NCBI GenBank assembly: GCA_009809945.1
Contig: WTPW01000090.1
Coordinates: 274,859-338,858, forward strand
Direction: 5' to 3'
DNA: 64,000 nt
Source of the DNA: Gigaspora margarita
Lineage: Eukaryota; Glomeromycota; Glomeromycetes; Diversisporales; Gigasporaceae
Shown: positions 45,690 to 57,140 of the stretch, piece after piece
Layout: each line of letters begins with the position of its first letter
How positions within the stretch are numbered: the first letter of the stretch is position 1
Program-made: the position numbers and the translations under genes
Notes under the pieces: model-generated
What the model was told of the DNA's origin: nothing
Seen by the model: only the letters and a program-made list of their open reading frames with translations
The model's database searches: none

Positions 45690-47669
45690 ATGAAATTGTT
45701 ATATTATATCCTTTTTTTTGGTTATATTTAGCTTGCCATATTATTTTGTAATTTGTCAAAATGTACCTAGTTCTCGATGTCAACAGACTAACACATTAGT
45801 TGGTACTAGACTTTATTTCTTTGGTGAAAACAATCTTACTACATTTACTTCTATTGAAGTTTGGTATCTTGATTTATCGAGCTCATTTAATATTTCTACA
45901 CCTCCATGGCATAGTGATGTTGTAATGTCAGTAGGATATAACTTTGGTACATCTTGCCTTAGTCCTATTGACAATTCTACAGTTTTTTTAATTGGAGGAA
46001 GAATGTTGTGGTTAGCTACGTCAGCTACTACTGATTATTATTCAAATACATCATCAGTGTATCAATTTAATTCGAAGACTTTGCAATGGACAACACCAAC
46101 TATTAATACTTTTAATTCTAGTTTTACATCTCGTAATAACATACATATTGTTATTGACAAAAATGGCAAGATTTTTATTTTTGGTGGAACTAATTTCATT
46201 AGTTCAACAGACACTCCTAATTATACTTTTTATAATGATATGAATGCACTTGATAGCACCAATATGACTTGGTCAACACAAACACAGTCTCAGTCTACAC
46301 TTACTTATGTCGGCTATACCGCTACATTATTACAAAATGATCTTATTGTTTATATTGGTGGGAGTAGTGGCTCAGGTACAAGTGTAAGACTTAATGATAT
46401 TTCTCAGGTAAGGTATAATATTATTAATTTTACAAATTTTATAATTTTAATAATTTATTTTAAAGTTTTACTTTGATTAATATTAAAATGCAGATTCAAG
46501 TATTTGACACAAAAATTTTACACCTAGTCTACTAAAGTAATGTATACAATTGTTATTATTTCTGATAATATTGTACTAATTTTTTTGCAAATATATGTTC
46601 TTATTTAGCCTATTAGTGGTTCTACAATAGCATCTAGACGTTATCACTCTGCTGTTTTAAGTACGTATGCTATACAATAGTATTGTATTAACAGTTAAAT
46701 TACTTATGACTTTGATATCTGATTTTACTAATTATTGTTTTTAACCCAGAATGGAAATATTATCATATATGGAGCTTCAACACATGATAGTTCTGGCGAT
46801 ATTGTCTACGTGTTTTCTGATATTGCCATATTAAATACAAATTCTTGGGTATGGTCTGTTCCAGGAACAAGTGTACCACCTATACATATTGGCAAAATCC
46901 CAAATTACTATAGTTTGGGATTTGTCCGCACTCAAATCCCAAATACATCCAAATTAATTTCTTAAAAACTTTATTAATAATCTTTGTTTAAACAAATAGT
47001 AGATATTTTTATTGTTATAGATAATATATTTGCAAAATTTTAAGACTACTTTTTTGATTTAATCTTTTACAAATAGCAATTGGTTTTTTTGAATTTGGGA
47101 TTTGTTCGTGTTTAGCAGCATGTATAGCACCACCATTCACATATATTCTGCTGCATTATATCAAAATTATATGATAATTCATTCGGTAATTAACTTTTAT
47201 ATGTTTATTTGTTTAAAGAAACTTATTAAAATTGTTTAACTTTTCCATATTCAGGCGCAACCTCAGCATCAATTCCATTTACAAATAATATTTATTCTTG
47301 ATATAAAAAACTACACCTGGGTTACAGCATTTAGTATACCTATAACAACAAACCCAGTTAAACAAATACAAAATAACAGTAATTCCTCAACAGATTAGGC
47401 AAATAATAGTTCTCAAATTTATATATTGGAATTGGCATTGGTATGGGTGTGGTCGTTTTAGCTGTAGTTTTATTTGTTATTAGATTTTTTATTTATAAAA
47501 ATCGACATAAGCAAGAAATTATTGTGACGCCGGGTACATCAAAGATGATCATATACGTGAAAGACATATTTCAACGATATATACGCCTTGAATACCTCCG
47601 CCTGCAAAATATGATCTAGCTCCTACGTATGGAGTTCCAGTGCCTGGCAACAATTATCATAATTCATAG
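45690..47669 (+). pseudogene. K7: decayed kelch membrane protein with a MITE in exon 4
   Basis: Exons by homology: 45690-46407, 46494-46536, 46609-46660, 46745-47185 (with the insertion 46881-47126) and 47255-47669. The ATG at 45690 is sound, but the T-run in the signal peptide has eight T where seven keep frame, so the frame from the ATG stops early; the frame from 45718 to 46407 then reads three blades and more. Exon 2 has an extra A and its Trp codon is TAG. The acceptor before exon 4 is AA instead of AG. Exon 4 lacks six bases (SV of SVSG) and holds the MITE. Exon 5 has an in-frame TAG in the linker (47396 region) and a TGA in the YTPG motif. Blade sequences are closest to K5. Confidence 0.88.
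46881..47126. mobile_element. 246-bp MITE inside exon 4 of K7, 8-bp TSD
   Basis: It starts TATACATATTGGCAAAATCC and ends with the inverse of TATACATGCTGC; AAATCCCAAATT recurs in inverse orientation just inside both ends. GTACCACC (46873-46880) and GCACCACC (47127-47134) are the duplicated exon sequence, one mismatch. The other family members carry the uninterrupted GTGCACCACCACTC. Confidence 0.88.
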
Positions 47670-48010
47670 ATTACAAGTTCATACTTTATTTTAAATAATT
47701 TTTATGGAAACCTGATTACTTTTCCTAATTTGCTGGAATTAAGGGAGCGGAGTGAAACCTTTTAAGCTTAATTTTAATGAATTTCAGGAATCTGGTTTGA
47801 CTGTATCTAATTTTAAGTATCAAGAGTTCATAGAACTTTTTTCTTTTTTTTTTAAGGAATTACATTATTAATATAAAATGCATGGTAGAAAGTGAAAATT
47901 GTTTTTTTAATGACATTAAAATCCTAAAATTTTAAAGACAATTCCAACTTTAAGGAGTGTAAAATGTTTACAAGATTGTTTTCTTGAATAATATTAAATT
48001 TCTATTGTAT
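47670..48010. other. Proximal 3' flank of K7
   Basis: Collinear with the other 3' flanks up to TATTGTAT, where the hAT element enters. No gene. Confidence 0.6.
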
Positions 48011-48018
48011 ACTGCAGT

Positions 48019-48877
48019 TAGAGATGGGTAAAATGCAGCATTTTAAAAATTTTCATGCAAATGTGGCATTCATGCAGCATGCAGGCATTAATGCAACATG
48101 CATTTATACAAAAATATTTTATCAAACTTTTTTAATTTCAATTAGAATTTTTATGGTGACAGATAATCCTAAAGATTTATTTTTAATGCAAAATAACAAT
48201 AAAGAAAGAAAAAAATCACCTTGTAAAGTATCAATTTAAAGGCAAAAAAAGAAGCTATTGAATTTATAATAAACAATTTATATACTGTATGTGTCTGAAA
48301 ATAAGCTACACAAAAAATTGAGGGTATCTTATTTGAGGATGAAAGAGGGTTTTTAGCGATTCCAAGTAGTCACTACATAGTAAATCTAAAGTTTACTATG
48401 TAAATCGATTATAAGTGCTTAAGTAAATATGTTTAGGAGATAAAAATACATATTTTCCGAAATTTGCATACAAATTGGAAGACTTTTTATTATTTAACTT
48501 TTAATTTTTACATTCGTTGAATATATTTTTTTAACAAATTTTAATTTTTTCATCAAACGTAAAAATTAAAAGTCAAATAATAAAATGTTTTTCAATCTTG
48601 TTAAAAATTATACTGTACATGTATTTTATTCTTTCTAATAACTTTACTTAAGTGATAATAATCGATTTACATAGTAGAATTTGGACTTTACTATGTGGCG
48701 ACTATTGTCGATTGTGGGGCAGCTTATTTTTGGGTCAAAGACGTTTTTAAGTTTTTTGACCAAAAGAGGGTAGCTTATAAAATTTTTTATGGGCAAAATG
48801 CAGCATTTTAAAAAATTTCATGCAGCATTCATGCAAATGCATGCAGCCATACAATCATGCAAAAGTGCCCATCTCTA
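48019..48877. mobile_element. hAT-like element, 859 bp, GCATGCA-rich ends
   Basis: The ends are TAGAGATGGGTAAAATGCAG and the inverse of TAGAGATGGGCACTTTTGCA. The palindromic ACTGCAGT is duplicated at 48011-48018 and 48878-48885. Subterminal CATGCA motifs are dense. A large inner inverted repeat (ACTACATAGTAAATC and TTACTTAAGTGATAATA-type arms, about 48370-48710) encloses a further palindrome around 48490-48590, giving three nested inverted layers. No transposase frame. Confidence 0.85.
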
Positions 48878-48885
48878 ACTGCAGT

Positions 48886-49424
48886 AATTAGAGAAAATAA
48901 CTTTTATAATTATAAAAATTTAACACAAGCTTTCTCTATAACTGATAAATACGCAATGTTTTTAGCATTAATCAAATCCTGCATAAAAAAAATTCAATCT
49001 ACTTTCAAACTTGGTAAGCTTGAGATCTAGTTAATTTTGATATTTGCTTTGAAAACCATTATGAGATATATAATTCTATGCCCATAATATGATTTTCAAG
49101 GCAAAGACCTCAATTATTATCTTTTGGGAAGATCGTTTGGTAATATGGTAGAAGGAAAATATTGTTCGTTATCTATAAAAATATTTGAAGAATGGGAATG
49201 ATGTATGTAATGTGTTTCCTTATTTTAAAATTTTTTTAAAAAAAAGTTCCTTGGTGTAATGATATAAATGTACTCCTTTCTTCTCCTTTAAAATATAAAA
49301 TTAATCCGTAAATTTAACATTACAATTTATTCCAAAAATAAATATCTCATCCTTATTTTTATAATTTATATATGTTTGGAATTGAAATTGAAATTGAAAT
49401 TATGATATTGTTATGACTATAGAT
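48886..49424. other. Middle 3' flank of the K7 unit
   Basis: Continues the flank (GGCAAAGACCTC, CCTTGGTGTAATG, TATAGATACGTATCAG). No gene. Confidence 0.6.
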
Positions 49425-50701
49425 ACGTATCAGTAAAGTATTCAATAAACTAATTAATCAAAATATAGCATAGTTAGGGTCATATATGATTAGATTTTTT
49501 AAAGGGTTATTTTACATATGAATTTACTCAAGAATTTGTACTAATTTAGGTACATTTTCTACACAACTAACAGATAAATTGTATCATATTTTTTTTTAAA
49601 CTGTAGTTCTATACTAGCTCTANATCGAAATAGAACCTATTTTTTAATAACTTTTTATAAAATTTTTGTTAAAATTTTTATTAATAATTGTGGTCGATTA
49701 AAATGAAATCCAGATTAAAATGAAATTATAGTATAAAATCTCGAAAACTAAATTTTTTTTGGAGTGCATTTTTTAGGGTTAGGGTTAAGTTTTAAAAAAA
49801 ATTTATAATAAACAAGTATTAATGGGTTTTAGAAGGTTAGCAGGTTAAGTAAAAAATATAAATTTTATTTACCAGTACGATCACATGAAATGTGGAGGGA
49901 TGGTTCCGTTCAACTTTTTGGTGCGCTATATTTTTCCTAATTTAGAAGGCATTATGGTTATCTCCTTTTTTTCTGTTTATAGTATATTTCAAAATCGTGT
50001 GAAGCTATGTAATTTTTATTTATGTATGGTTTAATACTAGTACCACAATGCTGATTTTTACAAAATCCTTTTTTTGGTAGAAGTAATAATTGTCGTTTAT
50101 TCGTTTTTGGAAGGAATTAAGATTTTTTTATATAAACCCACATGTAGATCATGCTTTATGATGCAAAGTTGATGTTACTGATTATAGCAGTACAATCACA
50201 TAGAATATGCAACATGTGGAGGAATCAACTTTTTTTGGTTAATGATTTTCATTTATTCGTTTTTGGAAGGAGTTAAGATTTTGCATATAACCCGCATGTA
50301 GATTTATGATGTGCAACTATTAATTATATATGATGCAAAACTGACGTTATGATTTCAAATAGCGGGAACATATATTTGCTATATAATTTTAATATTAACA
50401 TGGTAAAATGGCATACTTAAGTTCGTGAAACTCAAATTTTCAAAGTTTGATCTAATTGCTAATCTTACTAAATCAACTTTCAATCATTACGCACACTTTG
50501 TATCTTTGAAATTTAACAAGTAGACTTCTGTTCATTATGTGCACATTTGTATCTTTGAAATTAATTGTAGTATGGATAAGTTAATAACATGCATTAGTGA
50601 GTCACATATTATATCTCGCCAGAATGGTTACGGTTATAACAGTAACTCATTATAAAAACTATAATAATTTCAAAGCAAACTATTTCAACCCCACCCATAT
50701 A

Positions 50702-50933
50702 TGGGCTGCCGTCAATAGAAATAAGGCAGTCAAAATTTTAAAAAAATAAATACCTTTCGAATATTGAAGCTATCTTAGTGATTTAATATTCATAAGAAAG
50801 CTTAGATCGTGGTTTTCTTTGACTATTAAACCATCAAGATAGCTTCAATATTTAATAAAATGAGCTGTGAAAGTGAAGGTATTAATTTTTGTTTTAAATG
50901 TCAATCTGCCTTATTTCTATTGACGGTAGCCCA
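50702..50933. mobile_element. Mariner-like MITE, 232 bp
   Basis: TGGGCTGCCGTCAATAGAAA at the left and the inverse of TGGGCTACCGTCAATAGAAA at the right, arms about 36 bp; TA on both sides. An inner inverted pair (AATATTGAAGCTATCTT and its complement) makes a second fold. Confidence 0.8.
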
Positions 50934-51193
50934 TATTATGATTAATAGAATAACGAGCAAGTTTTGCATAAGAATTTTACAGCAATTATTGGTAAGTGCA
51001 GATGGGTTCCATGACCTTTCAGGCAATGCGAGGATCTCTTATTTGGTGATTAGGCACTGTTGCTGCAATGACAGTGCAAAAATGGTGTGAGGTTTAATTC
51101 AGTTCAATTTAACAATTGTGTTTCAAAAGAATGTAAATTACCAGGGTGAATATTAAGTTTATTTCCGTTCACTTTAACATTTGTAATTCAAAA

Positions 51194-53003
51194 ACTCTAT
51201 AAGAAAAGTGGTACAGATTGTGGTACAGGTTGGCATTGGGAATGCTCGAAGCTGCATGGTGTAGAAGTGGTGACTACAGGTTCTCAGCTAAAAACTGCTA
51301 ATCACGCCACTATCTAATAAAAATTCTATTCATTGGTCAATCAAGACTCCTAAAACCTTGAAACAAAAGACAAAAAGAGGTGTGAAGATTTGATCCATGT
51401 TAAGTATAATGTAGATAATTCTCTACTTGTAGCTCTTCCTTAATAATAATGATCAACTTTCGACTTAATTCTAGTACTACAGGGCTTGGATTGTTCAGGT
51501 TCGATCGTGAACTCTGTTCACTTGTTTACTAGAATTAACAGTAAAAATGTGATGTCACAGGTTTCAGAACTCGATTACGGAATGTGATTGTTCGATAAAT
51601 GAGGTAATCGATAATGGACAATCAATTTACGAATAAGCATTTAAGAAAAAGAATTCAGCTTAGATTTATTAACTCTTTCTCTTATTACTTCGACTATGGC
51701 AATATGGATAATACAAATGTCACGGGAACATGAAAATATGATAAGTGAGTTTATTATGAGTGAATAATTATTTTTAAAAAACTAACTTCTACTAGGTATG
51801 ATTTCGAAGTGTTTTTGGAACTCTAAAAAGTTTAACTTTACTGAGTTACTTTTATTTTAAGGCAAACTTTGAACCCTTATATACTTCTTTTTATAGACTA
51901 AAAAACGATTAAAAAGAATCTTTTCTTAAAACTCTTACGAAGCTTTCTATATTTAGAACTTTTAAGTATCTTTCTATACTTAAAATGCTTTCTATACTTA
52001 AATCTCTTAGGCCATGTAAAGTTAATTTTTCGTTTTGCATAACCTAGGGTTTCAAAATTCCGGTCGGTGGGTCAGATTTTTTTTTTTTAAAAAGATTAAC
52101 TTAGTGTAACCTAAATTCATTCATGTTTATATCTTCAGTTTGCATAATATAATCAGAAAATTTTGGGGGTTTTTTTATTGGACCTATCAAGTAATTCTGA
52201 AAAATTAAGGTTACCATTGGGTGACACCGAAAAAAAAATTAAGTAGCAAAAATGGAATAATTGGCACAATAGGAATTTAAAAAAAAAATTTTTTTGAAAA
52301 AATTGAGTCGGTGGGTTTTGCAAAATGAAAAATTAACTTTGTGCGGCCTTAAGTATCTTAAAATACTTAAAACTCTTTTGGTTCTTAAAACTTTTAAGTA
52401 TATTTTTATACTTTTAATTTTAATTTGTTATTGCTGACCTATCACTAAAAATTTTAACTAATAAAAAAAAAATAGCCTTTGCTACACCACTCGAATTTTG
52501 CCTGTCACAACGGATATTACAGCAAAGAGTAGCACGACATATAAAATGGCGCGTTTAGGTGATACATATATGTACATTACACACCGGTTGGTTCATGATA
52601 TACATGTTGGCTCATTTCGTAGAGAGAAGAATCAGTAAATGATTTTTTTTTTTTAAAAAAAAAAGAGCAATATCTCGTAATTTCACTGATAAACTTCCAT
52701 GTGTCTTAACAAAAAAAACATTCCTTACAGAATTGTACTTTAGATGCAGTTACCTTGATCATCATATATTAATTATTTTAATAGTTAATCCACATCGTTA
52801 TTGCGGTGGCACATGGATTTACATTTATTAACCATGCCAAGCATCACTGGCAAACTACTGTAAAACCCGAGACATTTACTATCAAATTTGCAAAAGCATA
52901 TGGTCCCACACGGTAAACGGAATCTGCACCAGTTCAGATATATCCGTACAAATCTGTTTCTTGACCCGTGCCTATCCGATGCCAACCCAATTTTCATATA
53001 GGG
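51194..53003. mobile_element. Decayed second copy of the GTGCC element, with nested insertion
   Basis: In reverse orientation to 4379-5047: starts CTCTATAAGAAAAGTGG and ends CCAATTTTCATATAGGG. Left part 51194-51260 and right part about 52497-53003 align with the first copy. Nearly all CG in the first copy is CA or TG here (for example GGTACGGGTT against GGTACAGGTT). Roughly 51260-52496 is extra sequence, with GGTGTAG at both edges in inverse orientation, and includes the MITE at 52010-52348. Confidence 0.7.
52010..52348. mobile_element. PIF/Harbinger-like MITE, 339 bp, TTA target
   Basis: GGCCATGTAAAGTTAATTTT at the left and the inverse of GGCCGCACAAAGTTAATTTT at the right; TTA at 52007-52009 and 52349-52351. 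Related copies at 30425-30772 and, one end only, near 893. Confidence 0.88.
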
Positions 53004-53463
53004 AAGAATGTTTGATTAACTGTAATCTGTATGAAGTTTTATTTGTTTCCTTTAATAGTGTATTTCGAAAAAAATACATGTATGATTAACATAATAATCC
53101 AAATTCTATTCGCTTTAAACAGGTAAATAATTGAAAGCCGATGTCAAGTTTTCCCTTACCTGACACACGTGATCGTACTGGTCCTGCGCGGTATCGCATG
53201 TCGTGCAGCTACCCTAATTAAATTATGATCTGTGACAATAATTAACAAAAGTTACAAAAAAACTGGCTCTATTTCAGTGTAGAACTATAGTTTAAAAAAA
53301 TATGATACAATTTTGTCTGTTGGTTGTATAAAAAAAATGTACCTAAAATTAGTACAAATTCATATATAAATTCATATGTAAAATAACCCTTTAAAAATCT
53401 GATCATATATGGCCCTTTACTATGTTTTGATTAATTGGTTTATTGAGCACCCTAGCGTATGAG

Positions 53464-53670
53464 TTATTAAAAAATACATTGTGACATCAATTGATGATTA
53501 AAAGTTCCATTTTAATCTTTTTTTTTTTAATTAACTTTCTATCAAACCTTCGAATATACTTCAATATTTCTTTTTTTCATCTGATTTTTCAACAGGTAGT
53601 TAATTAATTATCATTAATCGTTAAAGAACGAAAATGAATAATCGTAGCAAAAGTTTGATAATAATTATTA
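53464..53670. other. Distal 3' flank of the K7 unit
   Basis: Matches 9921-10100 in the K2 unit. The site of the 150-bp hAT MITE is empty here (ATTGTGACATCAATTG). The flank ends at the A of ATTATTA where the Helitron-like element enters. Confidence 0.6.
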
Positions 53671-54704
53671 CTAGCATCACCCGGTGTAATATTTATCTGT
53701 ATCATGTATTTAATATATTTAAATAAGAACATTATTTGAATATTTCGTTGTTTATTATATTTATTTAATAGGTTGATATAAATCAATTGCGCTTTAAGCT
53801 TATAATAATTATTATACAAGTTATAGAATTATGCCAGTGACTTCAGGCCTGACTATGCAAGTTGTAGAAACTATTTCAGCTCAGCTGATAGTATTTCAGC
53901 ACTGATTTTAATATGATATTTTAGAGCTTTCATATCAAAACTCAATGCCAAAATATATTCATCAAAGCCGAAATAGTATCTATAACATGTATATGTCTAA
54001 CATAATTTCAAAGTTTACTTTAAATTTCATATTCCTCCACTACTGGTTTGCGCAACTGCATTGCGCAGCTACTTATTTAACAATCATATACGTACGTACG
54101 TACGTGATCACTACACAGGTGACTACATAACACCAATAAGATAATCACAAGCATAATATGAGGTACAATAATGATCGATAAATTTATATCATTTCACGAA
54201 AAGCATTCACATTACACGATACTCAGTATTAATTTGGGATATGACAGCAGATAATTTAGGTCGGAGGTGGTTTTATTGAAATTTGGCAGAATCATGATTG
54301 AGAAGCGAATGACTGACTGTGATTGCTGGCNGGCAATGACATCCCGCGGGAAGTCNCCNTAGGATTGAAGCCGGTGGGGTTATTCNCTTCCTACCGAAGC
54401 AAGCTGGTTGTAAGTAAAAAAATGTGTGTGAAGGAATGTACATGAAGAAACGATAGAATCAAGTGCCTTCAACCTTGATTTGTCATTGATATTTGCACGC
54501 CGTTTCCTTCTTCTGCACCATTTTCTGATTATAACATGCATGATCTTACCTGTAATGGTGCTTTTGAGGCGAAGGGTCGTGTGGCTGTTCTACTTTTCGA
54601 TCACATGGTATCCTATCACTTTGCACGAAATAGGAAATATTACATTGAATCTTCTGATTGGTAAATAGTATGATGGATGGACGTTTGTGTTTTAATATAA
54701 TAGA
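53671..54704 (-). mobile_element. Non-autonomous Helitron-like element, 1034 bp
   Basis: Read on the minus strand it starts TCTATTATATTAAAAC (from 54704), close to the Helitron 5' consensus, and ends ACACCGGGTGATGCTAG (to 53671) with a small CACC/GGTG hairpin before CTAG. The host bases are A before TC and T after CTAG. Removing it gives ATAATTATTA/TATTCAAATTG, which is exactly the K5-unit sequence, with no duplication. No Rep/helicase frame is present. GGCTAAAT-like unit sequence does not occur inside. Four N lie between 54331 and 54386, and ACGTACGTACGTACGT lies near 54091. A TTGCG...GCGCAGCTACTTATT segment near 54050 recurs near 61468. Confidence 0.8.
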
Positions 54705-54816
54705 TATTCAAATTGAAGTCATAAGATCATGTGACATAATCAATGATTAATAACCTTGGGAATAACAAATGCTATAAATCATATTTACTGTTAAAATCCA
54801 ATACCGTAAGGTTTAA
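54705..54816. other. Unit flank between two insertions
   Basis: TATTCAAATTGAAGTCATAA to CCGTAAGGTTTAA, collinear with 37269-37392. Confidence 0.7.
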
Positions 54817-54984
54817 CGCCCTTAAACGCTGCTCTTGAATCTGTGAAACCTTGCTTTTGCCAAATTTGCTAAAATTTGCCCTTTTATTTGTTTGTTTATT
54901 TACATACAACCTATTTGGGTGAAAAAATGGCCAAAACAGTTAATCTAATGTATCACGAAATTCAAAGCGTTTTGTATAGTCTAC

Positions 54985-55050
54985 TCTCTTTCTCTTTCTC
55001 TTGCTCTTGCTCTTGCTCTTGGTCTTGTTCTTGCTCTTGCTCTTGCTCTT
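54985..55050. repeat. (CTTGCT)n microsatellite
   Basis: Imperfect hexamer run of CTTGCT/CTTTCT. A reading frame through it gives only Ser-Cys repeats and is not taken as a gene. Confidence 0.9.
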
Positions 55051-56340
55051 CAGCAAGCAAAAAAAAAAATTTTGAAGAATAATTAAAAATGTTAAATGTG
55101 TTAGCAAATAGTAAGAAAAATCTTTGTCCCGATGTAAATTTAAATTATAGATATCTAGATTTTTCCTTTTTTCTGAATTTTTTCCCTTGGATTTTTTGTC
55201 GTCTAGATTAATTGATAATCTGCAAAAATTTTCTTTGCGCCTAAGAAGTGAAATATATTACATCATTATATCATAAAATTTCATATTGCATTATTTTACA
55301 GTATTAAATTTAATTTTTTGTAATACCTTTTTTTTTTATGTTGATCTTACCGCATTACGATTGCATCATATAGTATTATATTTATCTAATAGTATGAGAA
55401 TTGTTTAACCAAATATTGCTTTAACAGGTTTTGTCTCGATTAAAGTGCATGACAATCACTGTAAAAAAATATCCTTTTTTTAATTATTGTCTTTCGGGAT
55501 TGCACTAACTATATTATAAATTATTTACCGTAGATAGTTAGAATGTCGATTAGGAAAATTCTTATATCTAGATAATTTAAAACCTGATTACTTATCTATA
55601 TTTTATCTATTATTAAAGCACAAACTTCCGTCTGTCATGCTATCGACCAATCAGAAAATTCAACATAGAATTTTCAAATATTTGTAAATTGTCGATTATC
55701 ATCACAGTTGTGCTTATTTTATTGCTCATGAAGCAACTCACTATTGCGTGTTACATGGCCACTATGTAATGATCATGTTAAAAATTTTTAGATTATACAA
55801 ATCCAAATGGGTAGCTGTGCAACGTAGTTGCATTAAAGCCAGGAACGGGTGATTATTCGAGTTGACGTGCATACGGGCGTATGCACAGTCAACAGATCGA
55901 AAAGACGTCTAAGCAGGGGGGCAAGTTCTGGGGCCGGGCAATCATGAGCCTGAGGCAGCAAGAAACGGGAGCATGTGAAAATTGATACGGTAGCACAAGA
56001 TTCATGTGGAAGTCCAAATGCAGGTAAGCATGATGCTTAAATCACCTTCTGAGTATGGTAACTGCCAACAAAGCCCGGCCAGGACTGTAACAGGTAAACC
56101 ACAAGGTAAAAGGGGTAACTACAGCAGCTACGAGAAATAAACTGATTCACGACCCAGCCCCTTCCCACCCCGTACACAAAGAAAAAAAATAAAATAAATA
56201 AATAAATAAATATAATAATAATAATAATAATATATAGATATATACAAATATTAATAAGCAATAATAATAACAATTAAAAAAAAAATTTTAATTAAAATTA
56301 AATTAATGATTTCTAAATGCGATTATTTACAATTCGCACT

Positions 56341-56470
56341 GACGGCCGGCCTGCATTATACAATGCAGGCGTGAAATCACCAGCCAATGCTGTACATCTC
56401 AAATGCAACTGCTTACGGTGATTCCTGGCACAATTGCGGTTGCTATTTCTGGGAGTTCATCCATTTCAGT
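56341..56470. repeat. Diverged copy of the left-end dispersed repeat
   Basis: GGCCGGCCTGCATTATACAA, CAATTGCGGTTGCTATTTCTGGGAG and ATCATGCGTGCAATG motifs match 80-550. Further copies are at about 60470-60530 and 60560-60660. Confidence 0.65.
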
Positions 56471-57013
56471 GTCAATTATGCTTAAATTATAACTGCATTC
56501 ACAAGTAATAAATGCTTATCTCTGGTACATCCCAAATTAAATCATGCGTGCAATGCTTTTTGATTGAATTTATTTTTTAATCAGTAGCAAATTATGTAAA
56601 ATCTGTAATAGTATTGGGAAAAATAATGAACATTTTCTAATATGCAGAAAATAGAATACAAACAGCATTAGATATTGTCATTTAACAATATAAAATTGTG
56701 AATGTATCAAATATTTAAATACATGTAATTGAAATTTTTTTCTTTAAGTGTGCTACATGTCACATTGGGCTTCTACGTCAACTATGTAAATCAAAATTAT
56801 TTGTAGTATCATAACTAGCCCTATGCGTTGAAGGAGTCACGCTATGGTTATTATCGTGAGGATCACCCCTTGTGACTTGTATGAGTAAGGCTTATATGGA
56901 TAACAATGGTTATGCGTACGATTGTATGCATTATGGAATTACATGTGATTGAAATAGGGATTTTCATATGATTTAGGTCACTGACATGCGGATCAGTAAA
57001 GCTACATGTAGGG

Positions 57014-57140
57014 TTAATTAGAGAATTTACTGCTTTCTTTCTTCGCTTGTCTTGTCTTAGAGAATTTAGTACTTTCTTTCTTCACTTTTCTTGTCTTAGA
57101 GAATTTAGTGCTTTCTTTCTTCGCTTGTCTTGTCTACTTG
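57014..57140. repeat. Three-copy tandem repeat, period 44 bp
   Basis: TTAGAGAATTTAGTGC followed by TTTCTTTCTTCGCTTGTCTT, three copies with small differences. Confidence 0.8.

Larger units (their letters stand above)
49689..53237. mobile_element. 3.5-kb composite insertion bounded by TGT...ACA inverted ends
   Basis: TGTGGTCGATTAAAATGAAA at the left and the inverse of TGTCACAGATCATAATTT at the right resemble the MITE at 26958-27181, and AATAAT lies on both sides. GGGTTAGGGTTAAG lies near 49776. The inside holds two diverged copies of a CATGTGGAGG...TTCGTTTTTGGAAGGA sequence (about 49880-50130 and 50190-50310), a mariner-like MITE, and a copy of the GTGCC element. No convincing gene; the frame at 50860-51090 overlaps a MITE end. 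Confidence 0.6.
49434..53454. mobile_element. Mutator-like element at the shared site, split by a 3.5-kb insertion
   Basis: Left end TAAAGTATTCAATAAAC after ACGTATCAG (49425-49433); right end inverse of TAGGGTGCTCAATAAAC before GCGTATGAG (53455-53463, two mismatches). Without the insert it matches the K2 copy, inner foldback included. The site is the same as in K2 and K5, so the insertion is ancestral to these units. Confidence 0.8.

Noticed and set aside
48870-48885. ACTGCAGT palindrome as a regulatory site
   Set aside because: It is the target duplication of the hAT element, present once in the empty site of other units.
50860-51090. Frame with CFKCQ and several Cys residues
   Set aside because: Its first part is the arm of the MITE at 50702-50933, and the rest has no recognisable motif.
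51495-51530. GGTTCGATC resembling a tRNA B box
   Set aside because: No A box at a suitable distance and no cloverleaf arms.
54480-54668. Hydrophobic 62-residue frame in the Helitron-like element
   Set aside because: AT-rich low-complexity hydrophobic translation with no homologous copy to compare.
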